This document shows, in pieces, positions 8,980 through 17,952 of a stretch of DNA of 64,000 bases (within the stretch, counting starts at the first letter, position 1; every line of letters starts with the position of its first letter). The stretch spans positions 1-64,000 of the forward strand of contig NZ_CP022111.1 of NCBI RefSeq assembly GCF_000730165.1, given 5' to 3'. This stretch comes from Nitrospirillum viridazoti CBAmc (GTDB lineage Bacteria > Pseudomonadota > Alphaproteobacteria > Azospirillales > Azospirillaceae). The notes beneath the pieces were generated by a model. It saw only the letters and a program-made list of their open reading frames with translations, was not told the DNA's origin and made no database searches. The position numbers were made by a program, and so were the translations under genes.

Positions 8980-10734
8980 ATGACCATGCATGTCCTTCAC
9001 GGCGGTCGTGACGGGCTGGGATCACCCAGCCCGCTGGCCCGCCTGGCGCCGTCCCGCTGGGACGTGGTGGCCTTGCCGCTGGTCCTGGGCCTGCTGGCCC
9101 TGCTGGTCTTCGGCGGGCACGAGGTGGCGCAGCCGCTGTCGCAGCTGGAACGCACGCCCATCACCCTGGACCCGTGGACACTGCCCTACTACGCCCTGCG
9201 CACGACGCTGCGCATGCTGGCGGCCCTGGGCGCGTCCCTGCTGTTCACCCTGGTCTACGCGCCGCTGGCGGTGAAAAGCCAGCGCGCGGGACAGATCCTC
9301 ATCCCGGCGCTGGACATCCTGCAGTCCGTGCCGGTGCTGACCTACCTGTCCTTCACTGTGACCTTCTTCCTGGGCTTGTTCCCCGGCCAGGTGGTGGGGG
9401 CGGAGCTGGCCTCCATCTTCGCCATCTTCACCAGCCAGGCCTGGAACATGACCTTCAGCTTCTACCAGTCGCTGCGGACGGTGCCGTCCGACCTGGAAGA
9501 GGTGTGCACGGGCTATCACTTCTCCACCTGGCAGCGCTACTGGCGGCTGGAGGTGCCCTTCGCCATCCCCGGCCTGGTCTGGAACATGATGATGAGCATG
9601 TCCGGCGGCTGGTTCTTCGTCGTGGCCGCCGAGGCGGTGACGGTGGGCAGCACCACCATCACCCTGCCGGGCGTGGGCGCCTATCTGGCGCTGGCCATCG
9701 AGCAGCGCGACCTTGGCGCCATCGGCTGGGTCATCCTGACCATGCTGGGCGTCATCATCCTCTATGACCAGCTGCTGTTCCGGCCGCTGGTCGCCTGGGC
9801 CGACCGCTTCCGCGCCGACACCGTGCAGGCAGAGGAACGCCCCACCTCCTGGGTGCTGACCATGGTGGAACGCTCCACCCTGTTCCGCACCCTGGGCCGG
9901 CCGGCCGGCGGCGCCGCCCGCGCCACCCTGCGCTGGCGCCTGCCGTCCCTGCCCAAGCTGCCGGCACCCAGGCTCAGCCCCCGGGCCGTCCGCATGGGGG
10001 ATTATGTGTGGCAGGGCGCCCTGGCCGTCATGGCGCTGTATGTGGCGGTGCACGGCATCCAATTCATGGCCACCGGTATCACCTGGGGTGATGTCGGTCA
10101 TGTTGTGCTGCTGGGCCTGGCCACCATGGTCCGGGTGGTGGTGCTGATCGTCCTGGCGGCGGTCATCTGGGTACCGATCGGGGTGATGGTGGGCATGCGC
10201 CCGCGCCTGGCCGCCATCGTCCAGCCGCTGGCCCAGTTCCTGGCCGCCTTCCCGTCCAACCTGTTCTTCCCCGTGGCGGTGGCGGCCATCGTGCACTGGA
10301 CCCTGAACCCGGACATCTGGCTGTCGCCGCTGATGATCCTGGGCACGCAGTGGTACATCCTGTTCAACGTGGTGGCCGGTTCCCAGGCCTACCCCGTGGA
10401 TCTGCGCGACGTCATCGCCAACCTGCGCCTGCGCGGCTGGAAGAAGTGGCGGGACGCCCTGCTGCCCGGTGTCTTCCCCCACCTGGTGACGGGGGCCATC
10501 ACCGCCAGCGGCGGCGCCTGGAACGCCAGCATCGTGGCCGAGGCCGTGTCCTGGGGCGACACCCACGTCCAGGCGCGTGGACTTGGCGCCTACATCGCCC
10601 AGATGACGACGGACGCCGACTTCCCCCGCCTGGTGCTGGGCAACGTCGTCATGGTCTGCTTCGTCGTGCTGTTCAACCGCCTGGTCTGGCGCCCGCTGTA
10701 CGCGTACGCCGAACGCCGTCTGCGCGTGTCCTGA
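8980..10734 (+). CDS. ABC transporter permease, two fused permease domains (584 aa)
   Basis: Inner-membrane part of a NitT/TauT-like importer. Two BPD_transp_1 units are fused in one chain, roughly residues 70-275 and 365-575, joined by a Pro/Arg-rich cytoplasmic linker (about 285-338). Each has the ATPase-contact loop, at about 173-197 (EVCTGYHFSTWQRYWRLEVP) and 476-499 (DVIANLRLRGWKKWRDALLP). One gene therefore supplies both halves of the membrane pore. The ATPase gene follows after 19 bp. No solute-binding protein is encoded nearby, so the substrate cannot be read from context; nitrate, sulfonate, bicarbonate or a metal-related role are all possible for this family. Confidence 0.85.
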   Translation: MTMHVLHGGRDGLGSPSPLARLAPSRWDVVALPLVLGLLALLVFGGHEVAQPLSQLERTPITLDPWTLPYYALRTTLRMLAALGASLLFTLVYAPLAVKSQRAGQILIPALDILQSVPVLTYLSFTVTFFLGLFPGQVVGAELASIFAIFTSQAWNMTFSFYQSLRTVPSDLEEVCTGYHFSTWQRYWRLEVPFAIPGLVWNMMMSMSGGWFFVVAAEAVTVGSTTITLPGVGAYLALAIEQRDLGAIGWVILTMLGVIILYDQLLFRPLVAWADRFRADTVQAEERPTSWVLTMVERSTLFRTLGRPAGGAARATLRWRLPSLPKLPAPRLSPRAVRMGDYVWQGALAVMALYVAVHGIQFMATGITWGDVGHVVLLGLATMVRVVVLIVLAAVIWVPIGVMVGMRPRLAAIVQPLAQFLAAFPSNLFFPVAVAAIVHWTLNPDIWLSPLMILGTQWYILFNVVAGSQAYPVDLRDVIANLRLRGWKKWRDALLPGVFPHLVTGAITASGGAWNASIVAEAVSWGDTHVQARGLGAYIAQMTTDADFPRLVLGNVVMVCFVVLFNRLVWRPLYAYAERRLRVS

Positions 10735-10753
10735 AGGAACGGAGGTCCCCATC

Positions 10754-12163
10754 ATGAACCTGACCCCGAAGTCCCTGCGCGCGGCCCCGGGCGCGCATGC
10801 CCCGGCCGATCTGGCCACCGCCGGAGTCGCCCCCCATGGCGCATCCTCCGGCCCGCGCCCGCTGCCCAGCGGCGTGCCCATCCTGACCGTGAAGGACGTC
10901 TGCAAGCGCTACGACGCAGACCCCGACAGTCCCCTGGTGTTGGACAACGTCAACATGACGGTGGACCGGCGCGAGATCGTGGCCCTGCTGGGGCGCTCCG
11001 GCTCCGGCAAGTCCACCCTGCTGCGCATTATCGCCGGATTGCTGTCCTCCACCTCGGGCCAGGTGTCCGTGGCGGGCAAGCCGGTGTCCGGCCCGGCGAA
11101 CGACGTGGCCATGGTCTTCCAGTCATTCGCCCTGTTTCCCTGGCTGACGGTGCTGGAGAACGTGCAGGTGGGGCTGGAGGCGCGCGGCGTGCCCCCGGCG
11201 GAGATGCGCAAGCGCGCGCTGGCCGCCATCGACCTCATCGGCCTGGACGGCTTCGAGAACGCCTATCCCCGCGAACTGTCGGGCGGCATGCGCCAGCGCG
11301 TGGGCTTCGCCCGCGCCCTGGTGCTGGACCCCGGCATCCTGCTGCTGGACGAGCCGTTCTCGGCCCTGGACGTGCTGACGGCTGAAACCGTCCGTACCGA
11401 CTTCCTGGACCTGTGGGGCGATGGTCACCTGGCCATCGGCGCCGTGTTGCTGGTCACCCATAACATCGAGGAGGCGGTGCAGATGTGCGACCGTATCCTG
11501 GTGATGTCGTCCAACCCCGGCCGCGTGGCGGCGGAGATCGAGGTGACGCTGCCCCATCCGCGCGTCCGCACCGACCCGGCCTTCCGCCAGCTGGTGGACC
11601 ACATCTATGGCCTGATGACCCGCCGGCGCAAGGCGGCGCCGGGCATCGCCGAGACGCTGGCCGCCGGCCTCAGCCTGCAGCTGCCGCATGTGTCGACCAA
11701 CGTGCTGGCCGGCCTGATGGAAATGGTGGATGCCGAGCCGCACAACGGCGTGGCCGACCTGCCCGTCATTTCCTCCGCCCTGCAAATGTCCACCGACGAC
11801 CTGCTGAAGGTGGCGGAAACCTTGCAGATGCTCGGCTTCGCCGAGGTGGTGGAAGGCGACATCCGCCTGTTGCCCCCGGCGCGGCAGTTCGCACAGGCCG
11901 AGCTGGACGTGCGCAAGCGCCTGTTCGCCGACCACCTGCTGCAACGCATCCCGCTGGCCAGCCACATCCGCCGCGTCCTGCAGGAACGCCCCAACCACCG
12001 CGCCCCCCGGCCCCGCTTCGAGACGGAGCTGGAGGACCATATGTCCGAGACCGCGGCGGATGAGACGCTGAAGGCCATGATCAGCTGGGCGCGCTACGCC
12101 GAGGTCTTCGCCTATGACGGCGACACGGCGCAGTTCCACCTGGACGCGGAGGAGGAGGCTTAA
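10754..12163 (+). CDS. ABC transporter ATPase with C-terminal AAA-associated domain (469 aa)
   Basis: Energises the fused permease encoded just upstream. A Pro/Ala-rich N-terminal lead of about 40 residues precedes the nucleotide-binding domain. Visible motifs are Walker A GRSGSGKST (80-88), the Q-loop glutamine at 123, signature LSGGMRQR (175-182), Walker B ILLLDEP (195-201) and the H-loop histidine at 236. This matches the NitT/TauT-type ATPases. Residues from about 300 to 450 form the extra AAA-associated C-terminal domain found in a subset of nitrate/sulfonate/bicarbonate-class ATPases, probably a regulatory domain. GGAGG lies 8 nt before the ATG. The operon ends in the hairpin at 12317. 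Confidence 0.87.
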   Translation: MNLTPKSLRAAPGAHAPADLATAGVAPHGASSGPRPLPSGVPILTVKDVCKRYDADPDSPLVLDNVNMTVDRREIVALLGRSGSGKSTLLRIIAGLLSSTSGQVSVAGKPVSGPANDVAMVFQSFALFPWLTVLENVQVGLEARGVPPAEMRKRALAAIDLIGLDGFENAYPRELSGGMRQRVGFARALVLDPGILLLDEPFSALDVLTAETVRTDFLDLWGDGHLAIGAVLLVTHNIEEAVQMCDRILVMSSNPGRVAAEIEVTLPHPRVRTDPAFRQLVDHIYGLMTRRRKAAPGIAETLAAGLSLQLPHVSTNVLAGLMEMVDAEPHNGVADLPVISSALQMSTDDLLKVAETLQMLGFAEVVEGDIRLLPPARQFAQAELDVRKRLFADHLLQRIPLASHIRRVLQERPNHRAPRPRFETELEDHMSETAADETLKAMISWARYAEVFAYDGDTAQFHLDAEEEA

Positions 12164-12316
12164 CGCGTTTCCTCAGGCGCCGGCGCCCGCGTCCGCGGCT
12201 TTGGCTTTCCTCGCTTTCCAGTCCGCACCGCTCCCCGGAAAGCTCCGGCGCATGCGGTCGCATCCTAGGGAAGAGGGCAAGGGGGCACTCTGGTTTTACG
12301 AGAAGAGACTTGGCAG

Positions 12317-12355
12317 AACGGGCCGCCGGTGGTGCACTGCGCGGCCCGTTCCCTT
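12317..12355 (+). terminator. Intrinsic terminator after the ABC operon
   Basis: Perfect 10-bp stem, AACGGGCCGC (12317-12326) with GCGGCCCGTT (12341-12350), followed by CCCTTTT. It also argues against any start for the next gene upstream of 12371, because such a start would lie in the hairpin. Confidence 0.7.
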
Positions 12356-12370
12356 TTCTGGATACCGCCC

Positions 12371-14575
12371 ATGGCCCGCTTGGCTACCTCCCGAATCATC
12401 GCCCTATCCTTGGCTGGAGCGGCTTGGTTTGGCGGTGGCGCCGGGGCCGTAGGCCTGCCCTCCACGCCGGCCAAGCCGGTAACGGACAGCTTTTTCGGCC
12501 AGGCGGTCGCGGATCCCTATCGCTGGCTGGAGGATTGGTCGGATCCGGTGGTGAAGCGCTGGTCGGCCGATGAAAACGCCTACAGCCGCGTCTACCTGGA
12601 CGCCGTACCCCAGCGCGCCGCCATCAAGGCCCGCCTGGAGTCGCTGATCGCCGCCACGCCCAGCCGCTATTCCGGGGTACGCGCCGCTGGCGGCCATCTG
12701 TTCGCCCGCTACACCGACCCGCGCCTGCAACAGCCGCAGGTGGTCATGATCGATGACGGGATGACCACGGCGCCGTCGCGCGACCTGGCGGTGAAGGTGG
12801 TGATCGACCCCAACAAGATCGATCCGCATGGCCTGACGGCGGTGGACTGGTTCGTGCCTTCCCCCGACGGCCGGCTGGTGGCCGCCAGTCTGTCCACGGG
12901 CGGCAGCGAGAACGGCAGTGTCCATGTCTTCGACACCGCCACCGGGGCGGAGGTGGGGGAGGTCATTCCCCGCGTGCAATATCCCACCGGCGGTGGCGAC
13001 TTGGCCTGGTCCGCGGATGGCAAGGGCTTTTGGTATACCCGCTACCCGGGGGAGGACCGGCCGGAGGCCGACCGTCATTTCTACATGCAGGTCTACTGGC
13101 ACCCGCTGGGTGGCGATCCGCGCAACGACAGCTACGTGCTGGGCCGCGACTTCCCCCGCATCGCGGAGGTGGAGCTGGACAACCGCGAAGGCACGGCGCC
13201 TCTGGTCATTTCCGTCGCCAACGGCGATGGCGGGGAGTTCGAGCACTTCCTGCTGCCCCAGGCCGTCGGCCCCACCGGCACCCCGACGCCGATCACCCGG
13301 TTCCCCGACAAGGTGGTGGCGGTGGCGCCTGGGCCGGACGGCGCGCTTTATCTGATTTCCCGCCTGAATGCGCCGGCGGGGCGCCTGTTGCGCCTGGCGC
13401 CGGGGGATACCAACCTGGCCCATGCCAAGGTGCTGGTGCCCGAGGGCAAGGCGGCGCTGCTGTCCGACCGGGGCTCCCACTCCCTGGCCGTGACGGACAG
13501 CCGCGTCTATCTGCGCCGCATCGAAGGCGGCCCCATCACCGTGGCCATGGTGGCGGCCGCCACGGGCCAGCCTCTGGGCCCGTTGCCCCTGCCGCCGGTT
13601 TCCGCCAACCATGAGCTGGTGCCGCTGGCCGGCAACCGCGTGCTCTATGACATGACCACCTATCTCAAGGCGCCCGCCTATTCCATCTATGACGAGCGCC
13701 GGCAGAGTATGGACGAGACCAAGCTGTCCGCCGCCGGCGGGCTGGATTTCAGCGACGCCGAGGTGGTACGCGACGCCGCCACCTCCGCCGATGGCACCGC
13801 GGTGCCGGTCACCATCGTTATTCCGAAGGGCGTGCGCAAAGGGGGCAAGGCGCCCGCGCTGCTGACCGGCTACGGCGGCTTCGGCGTCAGCCTGACGCCG
13901 GGCCAGCTGACGGCGGAACAGCGCCTGTGGCTGGATGCCGGCGGCATCTACGCCATCGCCAACTTGCGCGGCGGGGCGGAATTCGGCGAGGCCTGGCACG
14001 ACGCCGGCCGCCTGACCAACAAGCAGCATGTCTTCGATGATTTCGCCGCCGTGGCCCGCCTGCTGGTGCAGCGGGGCTATACCGATGCCGACCATCTGGC
14101 CCTGATCGGCGGCAGCAACGGCGGCCTGCTGATGGGCGTCACCCTGACCCAGCATCCGGAACTGGCCCGCGCCGTGGTGGGCAATGTCGGCATCTACGAC
14201 ATGGTGCGGACGGAACTGGACCCTAACGGCGCCTTCAACATCACCGAATACGGCACCGTGAAGGAGCCGGCGCAGTTCCAGGCGCTGTACGCCTATTCTC
14301 CCTATCACCATGTGAAGGACGGTGTGCGCTATCCCGCCGTCCTGCTGGCGACGGGGGAGAATGACGGCCGGGTGAACCCCATGCATTCGCGCAAGATGGT
14401 GGCCCGGCTGCAGGCGGCGGACCCTGCCGGCCTGCCCATCCTGCTGCGCACCACCGCCAATGCCGGTCACGGCCACGGTAGTTCCCTGGCCGAGCGCGTG
14501 GCCTTGTCGACCGATATCTACGGCTTCCTGTTCGACCAGCTGGCCATGACCCTGCCGCTGCCGTCGGCCAAGTGA
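12371..14575 (+). CDS. Prolyl oligopeptidase family serine peptidase, exported (734 aa)
   Basis: S9A peptidase that should cleave short peptides after proline. Using the ATG at 12371, the protein opens with a signal-like segment (SRIIALSLAGAAWFGGGAGA), so a periplasmic location is likely. The N-terminal part carries the family hallmark DPYRWLEDW. A beta-propeller fills the middle. The C-terminal alpha/beta hydrolase domain has the nucleophile serine in GGSNGG (S582), the aspartate in ENDGRVNP (D665) and the histidine in NAGHGHGSS (H700). Length fits the family. A longer frame reaches 12329 but begins inside the terminator hairpin. It appears to be a single-gene unit, with no link to its neighbours. 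Confidence 0.9.
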   Translation: MARLATSRIIALSLAGAAWFGGGAGAVGLPSTPAKPVTDSFFGQAVADPYRWLEDWSDPVVKRWSADENAYSRVYLDAVPQRAAIKARLESLIAATPSRYSGVRAAGGHLFARYTDPRLQQPQVVMIDDGMTTAPSRDLAVKVVIDPNKIDPHGLTAVDWFVPSPDGRLVAASLSTGGSENGSVHVFDTATGAEVGEVIPRVQYPTGGGDLAWSADGKGFWYTRYPGEDRPEADRHFYMQVYWHPLGGDPRNDSYVLGRDFPRIAEVELDNREGTAPLVISVANGDGGEFEHFLLPQAVGPTGTPTPITRFPDKVVAVAPGPDGALYLISRLNAPAGRLLRLAPGDTNLAHAKVLVPEGKAALLSDRGSHSLAVTDSRVYLRRIEGGPITVAMVAAATGQPLGPLPLPPVSANHELVPLAGNRVLYDMTTYLKAPAYSIYDERRQSMDETKLSAAGGLDFSDAEVVRDAATSADGTAVPVTIVIPKGVRKGGKAPALLTGYGGFGVSLTPGQLTAEQRLWLDAGGIYAIANLRGGAEFGEAWHDAGRLTNKQHVFDDFAAVARLLVQRGYTDADHLALIGGSNGGLLMGVTLTQHPELARAVVGNVGIYDMVRTELDPNGAFNITEYGTVKEPAQFQALYAYSPYHHVKDGVRYPAVLLATGENDGRVNPMHSRKMVARLQAADPAGLPILLRTTANAGHGHGSSLAERVALSTDIYGFLFDQLAMTLPLPSAK

Positions 14576-14683
14576 TGCATTAAGCCGGGTGGCGCATTAA
14601 GGCTGTCGCGGGCGGGGCGGCTGGCCCATAGTAGGGGCCTGTTTTTCCTGATCCTGTTCCCCCGCAAGGAACCGCCTGGTGCC

Positions 14684-15976
14684 ATGATGTCCCCGCCTGC
14701 CGCCCCGCCGCCATCCCCCGCTCCGGCGGATGGGATGGACTGGCTGGACCCTGCCTGCCGGTTGGTCCAGGGCGGCCAGTCCCATGACTGGCCGGCCTTG
14801 CTTGAGCGGGCGCGGGACTTGGCCGGCCGGTTGCGGCCCGCCGCGCGCATCGCGGCGGTGGCGGCCACGCCGCTGGCTGTGGCGGTAGCCCTGCTGGCGG
14901 CCCGCCTGCTGGACGCCGAACTCTTCCTGATGCGGGGCACTGCTGTGCCCGCCGGGGTGGACGCGGTAGTGGATGCCGACGGCGGGGTAACGCGCCCGGG
15001 CGGTGCGGTGTCCGGGGCCACGCCCGGCTTCGCCCTGATGCTGGAAAGCTCCGGCACCACCGGTACGCCCAAGCGTCTGCGCCACACTTTCGATCGGCTG
15101 GCGGCCCGTATCCAGGGGGGGCGGGGGCGGGGCAGCGTGTGGTTGGCCACTTTCGATCCCGGCGGCTATGCCGGCCTGCAGGTGCTGCTGACCGTGCTGC
15201 GCGGTGGCGGGACGCTGGTGGCGGACGACGTCCCCGACGTGCCGGCGCTGGCGGACCTAGCCCAGCGCCACGCCGTCACCCACATCAGCGCCACGCCCAG
15301 CTTCTGGCGGGCCTTCCTGCTGACGGGGAAGATGCCGCCGCTGAAGGCCGTGACCTTGGGTGGCGAGGCGACGGACCAGTCGCTGCTGGACCGGCTGGCG
15401 GCCGCCTTTCCCAATGCCGCCGTGCGCCACATCTATGCCAGCACAGAGGCGGGGGCGCTGTTCGCCGTGGCGGACGGCCGCGCCGGCTTCCCCGCCGCCT
15501 GGCTGGAGACAGGGGTCGAGGGTACCGACCTGGCCGTCCGTGACGGTGTGCTGTGGGTCCGGGGGCCCCGGCTGGCCACCGCGCTGGCCGGCGGCCGCCT
15601 GCCGACCGATGCCGACGGCTGGTATGGCACTGGCGACCGGGTGGAAGTCGTCGGCGACCGGGTGCTGTTCCGGGGGCGTGAGGATGGTGTGGTCAACGTC
15701 GGCGGCGTAAAGGTCATGCCCGACGAGGTGGAGGCGCTGATCCAGGCGGTGCCGGGCATCGCCGACGCCGCCGTGCGGGTGCGGGCTAGCCCCATCACCG
15801 GGCATCTGTTGACGGCGCAACTGGTGGCGGTCCCGGACCAGGATCCCGAGGCCCTGCGCCCCAGGGTGGCAGCGGTCTTGGCCGGCCTGCCGGCGGCGGC
15901 CCGCCCCCGGCGGCTGGAATTCGTTACGGAACTGGAATTATCCCCGTCCGGCAAAAAGAAACGGGTGCAGGAATGA
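14684..15976 (+). CDS. AMP-dependent acyl ligase, short form (430 aa)
   Basis: Adenylates a carboxylic acid and probably loads it onto CoA or a carrier protein. ANL-superfamily motifs are clear: P-loop SSGTTGTPK (122-130), YASTEAG (251-257), GWYGTGDR (312-319), GREDGVVNVGG (331-341) and the C-terminal catalytic lysine in SPSGKKKR (about K424). At 430 residues it is shorter than typical 500-550-aa acyl-CoA ligases; the N-terminal subdomain before the P-loop is compressed to about 120 residues. First gene of a three-gene operon, its stop overlapping the next start by 4 bp. The acid substrate is unknown; the downstream reductase and KAS III suggest a short hydroxyacyl chain. Confidence 0.85.
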   Translation: MMSPPAAPPPSPAPADGMDWLDPACRLVQGGQSHDWPALLERARDLAGRLRPAARIAAVAATPLAVAVALLAARLLDAELFLMRGTAVPAGVDAVVDADGGVTRPGGAVSGATPGFALMLESSGTTGTPKRLRHTFDRLAARIQGGRGRGSVWLATFDPGGYAGLQVLLTVLRGGGTLVADDVPDVPALADLAQRHAVTHISATPSFWRAFLLTGKMPPLKAVTLGGEATDQSLLDRLAAAFPNAAVRHIYASTEAGALFAVADGRAGFPAAWLETGVEGTDLAVRDGVLWVRGPRLATALAGGRLPTDADGWYGTGDRVEVVGDRVLFRGREDGVVNVGGVKVMPDEVEALIQAVPGIADAAVRVRASPITGHLLTAQLVAVPDQDPEALRPRVAAVLAGLPAAARPRRLEFVTELELSPSGKKKRVQE

Positions 15977-16716
15977 GTGACCACATCATCGTCACCGGCG
16001 GCAGCCGGGGCCTGGGCTTGGCGCTGGTGCGTGCTTTGCTGGCGGACGGCTGGCGCGTCTCCACCTGCGCCCGCAGCCCGACGGCGGAGGTGGAGGATCT
16101 GGTGGCCCGGCACGGCGACCGCTTTCTGTTCCAGGTGGCGCAGGTGGGCGACGCGGGCCAGGTGACCGCCTTCGTCGACGCCGCTGCGGCCTGGGCCGGC
16201 GGGCTCTATGGCTTGGTCAACAACGCCGGCATCGCGCGCGAGGGCATCCTGGCCACCTTGCCCCAGGTGGAAATCGACACCCTGATCCAAACCAACCTGA
16301 ACGGCGCCATCCAGGCGGCCCGGGCCGCCCTGCGGCACCTGCTGCGCCGTCCGGCCACGGCGATCCCCGCCGGCGGGCGCATCATCAACATCTCCTCCAT
16401 CATCGGGCAGCGCGGCTATACCGGCCTGGCCGCCTACGCCGCCACCAAGGCGGGAATGGACGGCATGACCCGGGCGCTGGCGCGCGAAGTGGGGCGGCGG
16501 GGCATCACCGTCAACTCGGTGGCGCCGGGCTATCTGGAGACGGAGATGTCCTCGACCCTCAGCGCCGGCCAGCGCGACCAGATCATCCGGCGCACACCGC
16601 TGGGCCGCCTGGGCACGGCGGAGGACGTGGTGCCGGTGGTGCGCTTCCTGCTGGGCCCGTCCGCCGCCTATATTACCGGGCAGACCCTGGTGGTCGACGG
16701 CGGCATCAGTTGCTGA
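15973..16716 (+). CDS. FabG-like 3-oxoacyl reductase, SDR family (247 aa)
   Basis: Classical short-chain dehydrogenase expected to reduce a 3-oxoacyl thioester with NADPH. Visible features are the cofactor loop TGGSRGLG (8-15), NNAG (83-86), the catalytic serine near 142 in NISSIIG and the YxxxK pair Y155/K159. Length is that of FabG. The start ATG overlaps the stop of the ligase gene (ATGA), and the KAS III gene follows after 13 bp. The three enzymes look like a dedicated acyl-assembly set rather than primary fatty-acid synthesis: no acpP, fabF or fabD is present. Confidence 0.87.
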   Translation: MSDHIIVTGGSRGLGLALVRALLADGWRVSTCARSPTAEVEDLVARHGDRFLFQVAQVGDAGQVTAFVDAAAAWAGGLYGLVNNAGIAREGILATLPQVEIDTLIQTNLNGAIQAARAALRHLLRRPATAIPAGGRIINISSIIGQRGYTGLAAYAATKAGMDGMTRALAREVGRRGITVNSVAPGYLETEMSSTLSAGQRDQIIRRTPLGRLGTAEDVVPVVRFLLGPSAAYITGQTLVVDGGISC

Positions 16717-16729
16717 TGGGAGATCGTTG

Positions 16730-17764
16730 ATGGCGTTGGCCCGGTTGAACGGCGTGGCGGTGCGGGGCATCGTCTCGGCACTGCCGGCCCGGGTGGAGGA
16801 TACGGCGGACCTGGCCGCCCGCTTCGGGGAAGAGGCGGCGCGCCGCCTGGCAACTGCCACCGGCATCCATGCCCGCCATCTGGCGGCGCCCGGCCAATGC
16901 ACATCCGACCTGGCGGTGCCGGCGGCCCAGGCGCTGTTGGACGGGCTGGGCTGGCCGGCGGACAGCGTCGATCTGCTGGTCTTCGTCAGCCAGACCCACG
17001 ACCAGGTGCTGCCGGCCACGGCTTGCCTGGTGCAACGGCGGTTGGGCCTGTCCAAGAGCGCTGCCGCCTTCGACCTGTCGCTGGGCTGCTCCGGCTATGT
17101 CTATGGCCTGTGGGCAGCGGGCTCGGCGCTCGCCTCATTGCTGCCCCGGGCCGATGGCCGGCCGGCGCGGGCCCTGCTGCTGGCGGGCGATACCACCAGT
17201 CACATCCTGGACCCGGACGACCGGGCGGTGGCGCCCCTGTTTGGCGACGCCGCCGCCGCCACGGCGCTGGAGATCGACGCCGCCGCGCCGCCCATGATCG
17301 TGGATGTGGGCACGGACGGCGCCGGCGCCCCCTATCTCATGGCGGCGGGTGGGGCCATGCGGGCGCCGGACCAGCCGCCGCGCCTGTTCATGGACGGCAC
17401 CCAGGTCTTCGCCTTCACTTTGCGTGAGGTGCCGGGCGCCATCGCTGCCACCTTGGCCGCCGCCGGCTGGACCGCCGCGGATGTGGACCGCTTTGTCCTG
17501 CATCAGGCCAATGAAATGATGCTCCGCCGCCTGGGTCATAAGATCGGCGCCACGGACGAACAGCTGGTGCTGGCCCTGGCCCGCCATGGCAACACCAGTT
17601 CGGCCAGTGTGCCGCTGGCCTTGACCGACGCGGTGGCGGCCAGTCTCAAGGCTGGGGCCTTGCGGGTCCTGTTGTCCGGATTCGGGGTGGGATGGTCCTG
17701 GGCCACGGTGGCGGCCACCCTGGGGCCGCTGGCCGTGTGCGAGACCATTGTGTTGCCGGCCTGA
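16730..17764 (+). CDS. 3-oxoacyl-ACP synthase III (KAS III) family protein (344 aa)
   Basis: Thiolase-fold condensing enzyme. Counting from the ATG at 16730 (GGGAG seven bases upstream), the KAS III catalytic triad is intact: Cys120 in LSLGCSGYVYG, His258 in FVLHQAN and Asn288 in RHGNTSSAS. It should therefore condense an acyl-CoA/ACP starter with malonyl-ACP. Third gene of the operon with the ligase and FabG-like reductase. Comparable KAS III plus reductase pairs occur in Pseudomonas flagellin glycosylation islands, where they build a 3-hydroxybutyryl group on viosamine. The convergent flagellin locus next door makes a similar role plausible but unproven. An alternative is a small secondary-metabolite pathway. 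Confidence 0.87.
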   Translation: MALARLNGVAVRGIVSALPARVEDTADLAARFGEEAARRLATATGIHARHLAAPGQCTSDLAVPAAQALLDGLGWPADSVDLLVFVSQTHDQVLPATACLVQRRLGLSKSAAAFDLSLGCSGYVYGLWAAGSALASLLPRADGRPARALLLAGDTTSHILDPDDRAVAPLFGDAAAATALEIDAAAPPMIVDVGTDGAGAPYLMAAGGAMRAPDQPPRLFMDGTQVFAFTLREVPGAIAATLAAAGWTAADVDRFVLHQANEMMLRRLGHKIGATDEQLVLALARHGNTSSASVPLALTDAVAASLKAGALRVLLSGFGVGWSWATVAATLGPLAVCETIVLPA

Positions 17765-17918
17765 AAGGCCGGAGCTGATACCTGTGGCATTTGATCGTGA
17801 CCGCTCAAATGCCCCCTCAATCGCCGGGCGCCAGCATGCGCTGGCTCGGCTTCCTCGCTGTGCCCTGCGATGCTCGCTCCGGCGGCCCCTTTTTACGGAA
17901 ACGAGGAGTCGCGGGCTA

Positions 17919-17949
17919 CACCGGCACGAGTCAACATCTCGTGCCGGTG
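17919..17949 (-). terminator. Strong hairpin after flbT
   Basis: Perfect 12-bp inverted repeat, CACCGGCACGAG (17919-17930) with CTCGTGCCGGTG (17938-17949), loop of 7 nt. It starts 3 nt past the flbT stop on the minus strand. There is no T-run, so it may stop transcription with Rho or protect the mRNA 3' end. It may also serve the convergent acyl operon. Confidence 0.6.
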
Positions 17950-17952
17950 GCA

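Noticed and set aside
8223-8987. Minus-strand open frame covering the ABC leader
   Set aside because: Arg/Pro-rich, overlaps the structured element and the small plus-strand gene, and has no ribosome site or domain.
9022-10905. Long open frame antisense to the fused ABC permease
   Set aside because: Low-complexity His/Gln/Gly translation typical of antisense GC-rich frames; the plus strand has a clear transporter.
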